64,000 nt of DNA from Leptospira gomenensis (GTDB lineage: Bacteria; Spirochaetota; Leptospiria; Leptospirales; Leptospiraceae), in contig NZ_RQFA01000010.1 of assembly GCF_004770155.1 (NCBI RefSeq), positions 186,001 through 250,000 on the forward strand. The letters run 5' to 3'. Below the pieces are notes generated by a model. It made no database searches, was not told the origin of the DNA, and saw only the letters and a program-made list of their open reading frames with translations. Below, piece by piece: positions 37,825 through 48,445 of the stretch (positions are counted from its first letter, which is position 1; each line of letters opens with the position of its first letter). The translations under genes were made by a program, and so were the position numbers.

Positions 37825-39273
37825 TTGCTCGGAATATCGGTCATTCTCTATCTACTCGTAACGATCTTGATCGGAGCGATCGCGTCCCGATTCGTAAGCG
37901 ATTCCAAAGACTACGTTTTGGCCGGGAGAAGGCTTCCTTTGTTTTTGGCTTCCTCCGCGTTGTTTGCGACGTGGTTCGGATCCGAGACGTTACTCGGAGC
38001 TTCTTCCCGATTCGTGGACGAAGGATTACTCGGAGTAATCGAGGATCCTTTCGGCGCGGCCCTATGTCTTTTTTTAGTCGGATTATTTTTCGCCAAACCC
38101 CTTTATCGGATGAACATCCTCACCTTCGGAGATTTTTACAGGAATCGTTTCGGAAGAAGGGCGGAGGTCGTATCGAGTCTTTTTATGATACCGTCCTATT
38201 TCGGATGGATCGCGGCGCAGTTCGTCGCTTTGGGAATCATCTTACACTCGTTAACCGATCTTCCCGTTTCGACCGGAATATTATTGGGGGCCGGAGTCGT
38301 CGTGGTTTATACGACGATCGGAGGTATGTGGGCGATATCCTTGACGGATTTTTTACAGACGATCCTAATCGTATTAGGACTTGCTTATTTAGTCTGGGAT
38401 TTGAGCGGAAAGGCCGGCGGATTGGAAACGGTGCTCGCCGGTACCAAGCCGGGTTTTTTCCGATTCGTGCCCGAGTTGGAATTCAAAAGCGTTTTGGTTT
38501 ATATCGCGGCGTGGATGACGATCGGATTGGGATCCATTCCGCAACAGGATATCTTCCAAAGGGTGATGGCTTCCAAGTCGGAGAAGGTCGCGATTTATTC
38601 CTCCTTGTTGGGGGCGCTCTTTTATCTCAGCGTCGCGATGTTACCGCTGCTCGCCGTGTTGTGTGCAAGGAAAGTATATCCCGAAATCGCCGCCGAAGAC
38701 GCGCAGATGATTCTGCCGAAAACCGTTTTGACACACACGGGATTGTTTACTCAGGTTCTGTTTTTCGGAGCGTTGTTGTCCGCCGTGATGAGCACTGCGA
38801 GCGGAGCGATCCTCGCACCCGCGTCCGTGTTGGGGGAAAACGTGGTCCGTCCTTTCCTCAAAAATCCGGACGAAAAAAAGCTGCTGCGAATCCTAAGAAT
38901 ATCGGTGGTAGTAATCACGTTAGTCTCTCTTGCCATGGCGGTGACGAAAAGTAATATCTACGAACTTGTATCCCAAGCCTCCGCGCTCAGTCTTGTGTCC
39001 TTGTTCGTCCCGCTCGTCGCGGGATTATTCCGCAAACGGACGACGTCCACCGGAGCGGTCGCTTCCATGATCGTAGGATTTATCGTATGGCTTTTTTGGA
39101 ATATTATAGAAATTGAAACTCCTGCCTCGATCTCGGGGTTGGCCGCTAGTTGGGTCGCGTTGTATTTCGGGGACGCGTTGGAAAAGAAAGGATACGGGTT
39201 CCCTACGGAAACACCCGCAGAAAACGGGCAACAAACCGCCCCCGCAACGTCGGATTCCGGATCTTCGGTTTAA
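37825..39273 (+). CDS. Sodium:solute symporter (SSS family)
   Basis: 482 residues with about 13 membrane segments and the SSS hallmark regions: DYVLAGRRLPLFLASSALFATWFGSETLLGASS (helices 1-2, Na+ site), GDFYRNRFGRRAEVVSSL, and SVAMLPLLAVLCARKVYP. It imports a small organic solute with sodium; relatives move proline, sugars, vitamins or carboxylates, and the substrate is not clear from sequence. The start is a TTG at 37825 with a GAAGG ribosome binding site about seven bases upstream. The C-terminal tail is polar and disordered. Confidence 0.9.
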   Translation: MLGISVILYLLVTILIGAIASRFVSDSKDYVLAGRRLPLFLASSALFATWFGSETLLGASSRFVDEGLLGVIEDPFGAALCLFLVGLFFAKPLYRMNILTFGDFYRNRFGRRAEVVSSLFMIPSYFGWIAAQFVALGIILHSLTDLPVSTGILLGAGVVVVYTTIGGMWAISLTDFLQTILIVLGLAYLVWDLSGKAGGLETVLAGTKPGFFRFVPELEFKSVLVYIAAWMTIGLGSIPQQDIFQRVMASKSEKVAIYSSLLGALFYLSVAMLPLLAVLCARKVYPEIAAEDAQMILPKTVLTHTGLFTQVLFFGALLSAVMSTASGAILAPASVLGENVVRPFLKNPDEKKLLRILRISVVVITLVSLAMAVTKSNIYELVSQASALSLVSLFVPLVAGLFRKRTTSTGAVASMIVGFIVWLFWNIIEIETPASISGLAASWVALYFGDALEKKGYGFPTETPAENGQQTAPATSDSGSSV

Positions 39274-39617
39274 AAAAAACGGAACTTCCGAAAAATTGCG
39301 GGCGATTCGCTCACGAATCGATTCGTGTATTAGGTTCGCGACCGCGCTTTACGCTCCAATTCCTCCGGAATTTCCGCTGCAATCGCTATCGCATTCGATC
39401 ATCGATGTCCGCCGAGCGATCGTCCGAATTTCTTTCGTCCAACTCCGCGGTTAAAAACTCAGAAGAAACAACGAAGGGAAAGGCAACGAAAACGAACGGA
39501 GTTCTTTACGGCGATTCGGGGTTATCTAAAACGAAGAAGGAAAATAAATTCTTTTCCTTCGAAAGAGAACGATTCAAGAATGGTAAAAAAGGGATTGATC
39601 CCGATTCGGAGAATACA

Positions 39618-40622
39618 ATGCCCCCTGTCATAGACGATTCGACGGCCTATCGAAGAACACAAGAAACGCAGTCCAAACTCGGAGGCGCCTTCCAAGGTCT
39701 TTGGCTTGAAAACGAAATTTGTTTTGCGATCGCGGGCGGGGGATGTAAGGCCTTTTACGGACTCGGCTTCGGGCACGAAATGAAATCCTGGGGATTGAAG
39801 TTCCGGGAGGTTTCCGGAGTTTCTGCGGGTGCGGCGATGGTTCTTTGTCTGTTGTGCGGCGACGAGGAAGAATGTGTCTCCTTCTTCGAAAACATCGTCC
39901 GCAAAAATCCGGCCAATTTCTATCTAAGCCGTCTTTTCAAAGGAGAACGCGCTTTCCCCCACGAGGAAATGTACCGAAAGACAATACGTTTCGGAATGGA
40001 TTTTCGCAAGATCGTAGAATCGGGAACGAAGGTGTTCATTCACACGTTACGCGCCATTCCTAGGGAAAATTCCTTGAAGAATAAATTCCGTTTGGCGAGG
40101 TTGATCGCGGAAACGGCGAAGGCTTTTCTGGAAGACGAAAGGGATCGTCTGAGGGGATTGAACACGGAACGTATGCAAAGAGTACTCAGAAATTGGAATA
40201 TGAAAGAAGTCTTATTTACGGAAAAAGATTTCGAAAACTCCGATATCGTGGAACAAATCATACTCAACTCCTCCTCGGTCCCTCCCGTCGTGTCCGTGCA
40301 AAGTTTAGGGGAGGAATACTATTTGGACGGGGGTTTGACCAATAACCTTTTGTTGGAGGCGTTTCCCCCGGATCGAAAAACGATCGGAATCTACTACGAA
40401 AACACGACCGTCGTGGGTAAGGATCCAAAATTATTGGAACGATGTTATCTTCAAATGCCTTCCGAACCGTTGCCGATCACTTCCTTCGATTACACCGATC
40501 CGGTCGGGGTGCGTCGCGCCTACGAACTCGGAAAACAGGACGCTCGCATCCACAAGGAGAAAATCTTCGAATATCTCAAACGCGATTGGGCCAAAGCTGT
40601 CTCTTCGTTTCGACAGAAATAA
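39618..40622 (+). CDS. Patatin-like phospholipase
   Basis: 334 residues. A patatin-fold serine acyl hydrolase: oxyanion loop AGGGCKAFYGLGFG, nucleophile elbow GVSAGAAM with the catalytic serine (GxSxG), and the DGG motif in YYLDGGLTNNLLLEAF supplying the catalytic aspartate, so the Ser-Asp dyad is complete. No signal peptide; probably cytosolic. I chose ATG 39618 because GGAG sits six bases ahead of it. An upstream ATG at 39405 would add 71 residues of low-complexity polar sequence, and anything further overlaps the symporter gene. Confidence 0.87.
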   Translation: MPPVIDDSTAYRRTQETQSKLGGAFQGLWLENEICFAIAGGGCKAFYGLGFGHEMKSWGLKFREVSGVSAGAAMVLCLLCGDEEECVSFFENIVRKNPANFYLSRLFKGERAFPHEEMYRKTIRFGMDFRKIVESGTKVFIHTLRAIPRENSLKNKFRLARLIAETAKAFLEDERDRLRGLNTERMQRVLRNWNMKEVLFTEKDFENSDIVEQIILNSSSVPPVVSVQSLGEEYYLDGGLTNNLLLEAFPPDRKTIGIYYENTTVVGKDPKLLERCYLQMPSEPLPITSFDYTDPVGVRRAYELGKQDARIHKEKIFEYLKRDWAKAVSSFRQK

Positions 40623-40932
40623 ATTATTTCCTTTTTTTATTTCCCTTCTTCTTTCTAACTCCAGCGTTTCTCCGAAAAAACACGGAAACGTCATGCCTTA
40701 TTTTTCGTATGCGACTTCGTTCGCAGAAATTCCGTTCTAAAGAAACAAAGGCGATGAAAGTAGTATATTTATGAAAAAAGGAAAAAAAGAATGGTAAAAT
40801 GACGGGAAATTCCTTGACGTATACTACCTGGCGTTGCGTTTTTTAAACCCGATGGGACTTATGGGGCGAAGCTATAGATAACCCCTATCGAATTTTACTA
40901 TACATTTATTTAGTATTTCTTATTCTTTCCCT
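40623..40932. other. Spacer at the edge of the cassette region
   Basis: About 310 bases, increasingly AT-rich, that separate the ordinary chromosome from the recombinase gene. TTGACG at 40814 could be part of a promoter for the recombinase. No gene seen. Confidence 0.4.
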
Positions 40933-41967
40933 ATGCACTTCCGTTTAGAGCGAAGGGGAAGATTCCTCTTAATCCGTTTTCGGTACGATACAGTAGCCTA
41001 TAACTTTGTTCGAACTTTTCCGAAGGTAAAATGGGATCCGGATCAAAGACTTTGGGTGCTTCCTTTTTCGGAACAGGTTTTGGACCGGTTTCTCGGTTTA
41101 AAAAATTCTACGATTGAGTTGGAGGGTGAACTTGCCCTTCGACCTTGGATTCGGAAATTAAAACTGGGGAATTTTTCGAGGAGCACAATCCGTTCTTATT
41201 ATTCGAATTTGCTTTCTCTTCTAAAATGGGCGCGTAAGGGACCCGAAAAAATTTCGAAAGAGGATATCCATTCTTTTATAGAATTTTCATTTTTGGAAAA
41301 ACGTTTGAGTGCCGCTACCGTCGTCGCGAGAATTCAATCGCTCAATTCCTATTTCGGCGTTTTTCTCGGTAAGCCGTGGTTGACGGATATTCCACGTCCT
41401 AAAAAGACCCAAAAACTTCCGGACATTCTATCTACTTTAGAAGTTTCTAAAATTCTAAACTCTTTGGAAAACGAAAAACACAGGATGTTGCTTTCCTTTT
41501 GTTATGCAAGCGGGCTTCGTGTGAGCGAGTTGGTGCGTCTTAAACCGGGTGACATCGACCTAACGAGAAAAACGGTGAAAATTCGAGAAGGCAAAGGTAA
41601 AAAAGACAGATTTACGATGCTTTCTCAAACCTGCCAATCTCTTTGGGAGAATTTCAGAAACGCACATCCCTATGAAGATTGGGTTTTTCCGGGACAGGAT
41701 CCTTCCCATCCGCTTCATATTCGTACTGCTGAGAAAATTTTCGAGAACGCGAAAAAGAAAGCGGGAATTAAAAAAAACGCGAGTATCCACAGTTTAAGGC
41801 ACGCTTTCGCGACACATCTGCTCGAAGCGGGGGCTCACATCAAACACATTCAGTTCCTTCTCGGTCACAAAAGCGTTCGAACCACCGAAATTTACGCCCG
41901 AGTCAGTCAAGTGCGCGTGACCCAAATCGAAAGTCCACTCGACATTCTAAACAGAAAATCCGACTAG
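40933..41967 (+). CDS. Tyrosine recombinase heading the cassette array
   Basis: 344 residues. An N-terminal module of about 50 residues (FLLIRFRYDT...VKWDPDQRLWVLP) resembles a HARP-like segment. A SAM-like core-binding domain (about 65-155) and a catalytic domain follow, with Arg196 (ASGLRVSEL), Lys in GKGKKDR (about 222-226), His286-Arg289 (HSLRH), His312 (LLGHKS) and nucleophile Tyr321; the active site is complete. The C-terminus ESPLDIL recalls the SPLD-L end of integron integrases. Only about 60 residues separate KDR from HSLRH, so the extra patch of canonical IntI is missing. It reads in the same direction as the cassettes, which begin 90 bases after its stop. XerD-like housekeeping function is the main alternative. 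Confidence 0.88.
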   Translation: MHFRLERRGRFLLIRFRYDTVAYNFVRTFPKVKWDPDQRLWVLPFSEQVLDRFLGLKNSTIELEGELALRPWIRKLKLGNFSRSTIRSYYSNLLSLLKWARKGPEKISKEDIHSFIEFSFLEKRLSAATVVARIQSLNSYFGVFLGKPWLTDIPRPKKTQKLPDILSTLEVSKILNSLENEKHRMLLSFCYASGLRVSELVRLKPGDIDLTRKTVKIREGKGKKDRFTMLSQTCQSLWENFRNAHPYEDWVFPGQDPSHPLHIRTAEKIFENAKKKAGIKKNASIHSLRHAFATHLLEAGAHIKHIQFLLGHKSVRTTEIYARVSQVRVTQIESPLDILNRKSD

Positions 41968-42013
41968 CGTTTATACGCCGTTCTACTTTCTCTGGTTTTT
42001 TGCGGTTTACAAG

Positions 42014-42063
42014 CCACTCGCCTTTTACTTTCTTATATGCCATACGGCGAGTTGGAGTTAGAC
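42014..42063 (+). other. Candidate attI and first cassette junction
   Basis: Between the recombinase stop and the first cassette lies a hairpin, ACTCGCC (42016-42022) / GGCGAGT (42046-42052). A GTTAGAC core follows at 42057-42063. The first cassette begins at 42058 (TTAGACGCC), which matches in reverse complement its own right end GGCGTCTAAC at 43085-43094. By position this is the attI-like insertion point. Confidence 0.6.
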
Positions 42064-42073
42064 GCCATTGACA

Positions 42074-43075
42074 ATGTTTACTGAACCTGAAGAAAATACA
42101 ACACTCTGGCGATATTTGGACTTACCGAAATTCTGCTCAATGTTGCAGCGAAAGGAGGTATATTTTTCAAATCCAAATGAATTTTCGGATAAACGAGAAG
42201 GCAAACTACTTAAATCACATGAGATAAGTATGGACCGAATGATGAATGTGGCATCATCCATTTTTGAAAAACCTTATCAAACACTTAATAAACTTTATTT
42301 TCCCGATAACTCTTCAAGATATCAGTACATTGCGCGTGTGGCAGCAGTGTATGCTTCAAAAGCTGGCTATGAAAATAGTGAATATATTGAGAAATATATC
42401 TATAATCTAGAAAGATTGTTAATCCATTCTGATCAAAAAGCAATATCAGAATTAGGAACTCTCGAATCCAAGGTGAATCATCATATACTAGCTTCAAAGC
42501 TCCCTGGTCTTCTGGTAAAACCAATTTCAATATATTGTTGGCATGAAAATTCTGGTGAGTCTGAGAGCATGTGGAGAATATACGGCAATAAAGGGTTAGC
42601 GTTAAAGAGCACGCCGGCAAAGCTAAAATCCAGTCTTACATTACCGATTAGTAACGAAACACATAGTTATATTTCGGCTCTTAATCATGTTAAATATATT
42701 GATGATCCGATTAGTATTGCGAGAAATTTAATGATGGCGGCTGACGGAAATTCTAAACCTTCACCAGATGTTGATTGGTTTCTTCGGCACGTTCTTAAAG
42801 CAGAAATTTATAAATCATATCTTTTAAAACACAGCGCTTATCGTTACGAAAATGAAGTGCGTTATATTTTACAAGAAACAGAAAATAAACCGCCAGATGT
42901 GATGAATATGCAAGCTACATTTAATGGTAAGTATATTAAAGCTGATATTGAACAAATGATCACGGAAATCGTGGTTTCACCATATGCTGAAGATTGGTTT
43001 ATTGAGGTAGTATTTGGAGTAATTGAAAAGGAAGGCGTTAAGCTTAAGCTTGAAAAATCGTCTCTGAATGTTTAA
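42074..43075 (+). CDS. DUF2971 protein (cassette 1)
   Basis: About 333 residues. The N-terminus (LWRYLDLPKFCSMLQRKEVYFSNPNEFSDKREGKL) is the typical opening of DUF2971 proteins, a widespread uncharacterised family often found in mobile and defence-rich regions. Later segments (SESMWRIYGNKGLALKST; YRYENEVRYILQ) also fit that family, in which conserved polar residues suggest an enzyme. The gene starts only 16 bases into the cassette, with no ribosome binding site; an in-frame TTG at 42068 is possible. Base composition is far more AT-rich than upstream chromosomal genes. Confidence 0.85.
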   Translation: MFTEPEENTTLWRYLDLPKFCSMLQRKEVYFSNPNEFSDKREGKLLKSHEISMDRMMNVASSIFEKPYQTLNKLYFPDNSSRYQYIARVAAVYASKAGYENSEYIEKYIYNLERLLIHSDQKAISELGTLESKVNHHILASKLPGLLVKPISIYCWHENSGESESMWRIYGNKGLALKSTPAKLKSSLTLPISNETHSYISALNHVKYIDDPISIARNLMMAADGNSKPSPDVDWFLRHVLKAEIYKSYLLKHSAYRYENEVRYILQETENKPPDVMNMQATFNGKYIKADIEQMITEIVVSPYAEDWFIEVVFGVIEKEGVKLKLEKSSLNV

Positions 43076-43087
43076 ATCGTCAACGGC

Positions 43088-43261
43088 GTCTAACTTCGTC
43101 TCCTCACTCCGTTCGAGATCGCTAATGCGACTCTCACTCCGGGCTAAAGCCACATTGCTTTGCCACTTCGGTTCGCAAGACGCGTCTAAGGACGCTCGAA
43201 CCTCGTGCCAACTCCTTCGCGCACAGGCGCTCGGAGACGCAACGTCGAGGAGACTCTTTCG

Positions 43262-43267
<6 letters not shown>
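43088..43267 (+). repeat. attC site 1 (closes cassette 1)
   Basis: R'' GTCTAAC (43088-43094) and R' GTTAAGC (43261-43267). Inner arms GTCTCCTC / GAGGAGAC pair. The middle folds into several short GC-rich hairpins. Cassette 1 spans 42058-43261. Confidence 0.88.
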
Positions 43268-44488
<1,221 letters not shown>

Positions 44489-44565
44489 GAAAGGCATTGA
44501 TATACTTTTTTGCAACGGGAGTGTGTTTGTTAAGTTTTCTAAATCAAGGGAGTATTTGGTAGCCT

Positions 44566-45333
44566 ATGGACTATATTACATTTGATGAAGCAAAGCTAAT
44601 TCATCAAGAGTTAGTTAATGATTTTATCGAATCAGGAGATCCAATATTCCCTTCAGGTATTAAGGATATCAATTTACTTGAATCAGCGATTTATAAACAG
44701 CAAGCAGGATTTAACGGAAATTTGTTATATAATACTCCCATTTCTAATGCGGCTGCATTATGCTATGGAATAACTTCAAATCATGCTTTTCATAATGGAA
44801 ATAAAAGAGCTGGTTTAGTCGCTCTAATGTGTCATTTATATAAAAATGGGATTACGTTCAAAGAGACGAACCAAAAGGAATTATATAATTTTATTTTAGA
44901 TGTCGCTTCACACAATTTTTCACGTTCCAAGGGGAGTCCTGATCAAGATATAGAAATTGCTGAGATGACAAAATGGATAAAGAAAAAAACTAGAAAAATC
45001 GAAAAAGGAGACCGTGTTATTACTTTCAGAAAACTTAGAGAGATTTTGAAAAAATTTGATATAGTTTTGGAAAATCCAATGACTAGCTATATTGATGTAG
45101 TTAAAATTACTAAAAAACTTTTTGGTAAAGAACGTCGAATCCGCTTAAGAACTATACCATATCACGGGGAAGGAAGTATAATAAGTAAGGGAGCTTTAAA
45201 GAATATTCGTGAATCAGCCTTGTTAACTGAAGAACATGGGGTTGATTCGGCTACATTTTACGGATTCGCTTCTGCATTAGATGCTTTTATTGTAAAAAAT
45301 CAGACGGTTTTAAAGCGTTTGGCAAAAACTTAA
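44566..45333 (+). CDS. Fic/Doc-family protein (cassette 3)
   Basis: 255 residues. The first 130 form a Doc-type Fic domain with the motif HAFHNGNKRAG (residues 73-83), which supplies the catalytic histidine and phosphate-binding loop; Doc toxins phosphorylate EF-Tu, while other Fic proteins transfer AMP. A C-terminal extension of about 110 residues (from about 145) is unrecognised. The cassette (44483-45524) has only 83 bases before the gene, so no partner antitoxin is encoded with it. Either the extension or a distant protein restrains it, or the residue changes make it benign. Confidence 0.85.
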   Translation: MDYITFDEAKLIHQELVNDFIESGDPIFPSGIKDINLLESAIYKQQAGFNGNLLYNTPISNAAALCYGITSNHAFHNGNKRAGLVALMCHLYKNGITFKETNQKELYNFILDVASHNFSRSKGSPDQDIEIAEMTKWIKKKTRKIEKGDRVITFRKLREILKKFDIVLENPMTSYIDVVKITKKLFGKERRIRLRTIPYHGEGSIISKGALKNIRESALLTEEHGVDSATFYGFASALDAFIVKNQTVLKRLAKT

Positions 45334-45350
45334 TTAATTCAATGCCCTTC

Positions 45351-46751
<1,401 letters not shown>

Positions 46752-46774
46752 GCAATCATGCAAAAGGGATTATT

Positions 46775-47842
46775 ATGAGGATTGGATATTATTTTGGCGC
46801 TGGAATTAGTAAAGAGAGTATTCCTTTGGCTCTTGATCTACCAACGAGATTGGCATATTTGGCGAATGCCTTAGAACTTAAATTCAAGTTTCCAGAAGAG
46901 ATGTTCGATGACGCGGGCGATTACATTTATGGTAAGAAAATTAGTAATCTAAGCAAAGAAATGTTTACAGATTGGCGTGAAATAGCGGAGGAATGTCGAG
47001 GGATTCCAATTGATACCTATGCTATCGAAAATAAAGACCAACCGGAAGTTTTGGCAAAGATTAAAAATGTAATTTCTTCATACTTTTTAGTTGAACAAAG
47101 TATTGATCATTCAGCAAATATCGAAGGATACGATTCAAAAATAAGTCCGCGCATAAGGAATTTTTTATCCCAACTAATAAAGTCGGTCGATAGTCCTACT
47201 CAACTTTTCAATAATCCAATTATTTTCTCCTGGAATTATGATAATCAATTTGAATTATCTTTTTGTAAGCATATTAAAAGCATTTACGCAGATGAACATA
47301 AATTTCGTTATGCTTTAAAACTTTTGAATATTATACCTGGTAATGAAAATACAGATGCAGATTCAATAAATATTGATAATTCCCATACAATTATTAAATT
47401 GAATGGTTCTGCAGGTTACTTAGTTCCAACTGATGCGTATAGAAAATGGAATCATTATGGCCAGTATTTGACGTATAAAAATACAGAAGAAATGATTTTA
47501 AGAGCAATTCGGCATTATGGAATTCTTAAATATTCAAATTCAGAAATTAAAAACTATATTAGATTTGCCTTTGAAAAAAGCGGAACGATAAATACTTATC
47601 AAAGATTTGTTAAAGATGCAGCTTCAAAAATTGAAAGATTGGTAGTGATGGGTTATTCATTTCCAAGCGACAATAATCAAATTGATTCTGAAGTATTCGA
47701 AAGTATGACTAGCATTAAGGAAGCGATACTAGTTGATTTATCGGGTCGAGAAAATATTTTATTAGAAAGATTTAAGAATAGAATGAAAAAGGATATTGCT
47801 GTGCGGTTTAGCTCGAATGTCGGTGAGATTCCGGTTTATTGA
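46775..47842 (+). CDS. SIR2-like protein (cassette 5)
   Basis: 355 residues. A SIR2-type Rossmann protein of the kind found in anti-phage systems: YYFGAGIS (residues 5-12, NAD-binding loop), FSWNYDNQFEL (151-161) with the conserved Asn, IIKLNGSAGY (206-215), and VVMGYSFPSDNN near 290. Defence SIR2 proteins degrade NAD+ on infection. At the position where most have a catalytic His (K-L-H-G) this protein has Asn (K-L-N-G), so its activity may be altered. The start is 29 bases into the cassette (46746-48031). No partner gene is in the cassette. Confidence 0.75.
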   Translation: MRIGYYFGAGISKESIPLALDLPTRLAYLANALELKFKFPEEMFDDAGDYIYGKKISNLSKEMFTDWREIAEECRGIPIDTYAIENKDQPEVLAKIKNVISSYFLVEQSIDHSANIEGYDSKISPRIRNFLSQLIKSVDSPTQLFNNPIIFSWNYDNQFELSFCKHIKSIYADEHKFRYALKLLNIIPGNENTDADSINIDNSHTIIKLNGSAGYLVPTDAYRKWNHYGQYLTYKNTEEMILRAIRHYGILKYSNSEIKNYIRFAFEKSGTINTYQRFVKDAASKIERLVVMGYSFPSDNNQIDSEVFESMTSIKEAILVDLSGRENILLERFKNRMKKDIAVRFSSNVGEIPVY

Positions 47843-47853
47843 TGCATGACTGC

Positions 47854-48037
47854 GTCTAACTTCGTCTCCTCGCTTCGTTCGCGACTCACGGTTCCCGCTC
47901 GCGCTCACTGCGGTCTTCGACACATTGCTTTGTCACTTCGGTTCGCGGGACGCGACTAAGGTCGCTCGAACCTCGTGCCAACCGCGTCGCGCTAATGCGC
48001 TTGCGGCCGCAACGTCGAGGAGACTCTTTCGTTATAC
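47854..48037 (+). repeat. attC site 5 (closes cassette 5)
   Basis: R'' GTCTAAC (47854-47860), R' GTTATAC (48031-48037). Inner arms GTCTCCTC / GAGGAGAC. Cassette 5 starts TTAGACGCAATCATGC and ends GCATGACTGCGTCTAAC. Confidence 0.88.
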
Positions 48038-48324
48038 GCCATTTCCGCTGCGCTTTTCCGGAGTGGTTTGTCTGAGTGTGGGAAGGGGAAAGCGGTTCTT
48101 GTTTCATTTTGTTGCAATGGTTTTTTTAAGCGTTTTAAGATGCTCGCGTAAACGGCGTATAACTACGGTTTTCCGCTTCGTTCGCCACTCGCGGCTTCCG
48201 CTCGGTCTCACTTCGGGCTAAAGCCACATCGCTTCGCTCACGGGATTAAATCGTAATAGGTAAATGATTCAGAGAATGCGTTTCGCGTCCCTTCGGGATC
48301 AGCGACGTCGGAAAACCTGGATCG
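48032..48324 (+). repeat. ORF-less cassette 6, 293 bp, copy A
   Basis: A complete cassette with no credible coding frame. It has 125 bases of unique DNA before R'' and then an attC of a distinct subfamily. A near-identical 293-bp copy lies at 56558-56850. Cassettes without genes can carry promoters or small RNAs; I cannot tell which applies here. Confidence 0.8.
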
Positions 48325-48330
48325 TTATCT
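48157..48330 (+). repeat. attC site 6 (closes cassette 6)
   Basis: R'' GTATAAC (48157-48163), R' GTTATCT (48324-48330). Inner arms GGTTTTCCG / CGGAAAACC. The central part differs from most other sites and is shared with sites 12 and 17. Confidence 0.87.
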
Positions 48331-48356
48331 GCAATGCCGCGCCCCTCATCAAGACA

Positions 48357-48374
48357 CCAGCCGTCCTTGGCTGG
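48357..48374. repeat. Short GC-rich hairpin with GTCC loop
   Basis: CCAGCC-GTCCTT-GGCTGG near the left end of cassette 7. A similar hairpin lies near its right end (51235-51248). Confidence 0.55.
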
Positions 48375-48445
48375 CGAACCAAGCCGTTTAATAAAATACG
48401 TAATAAATTATTGATTTTTGAATATATTCTATTAGAAGAAATAAA

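Noticed and set aside
39150..39617. Long N-terminal extension of the patatin protein
   Set aside because: It overlaps the symporter gene in another frame and reads as basic low-complexity sequence; the GGAG-led ATG at 39618 is where patatin homology begins nearby.
40933..41967. Prophage or ICE integrase as the reason for the AT-rich region
   Set aside because: No phage structural, replication or conjugation genes follow; the downstream DNA is organised as cassettes with attC-type sites.
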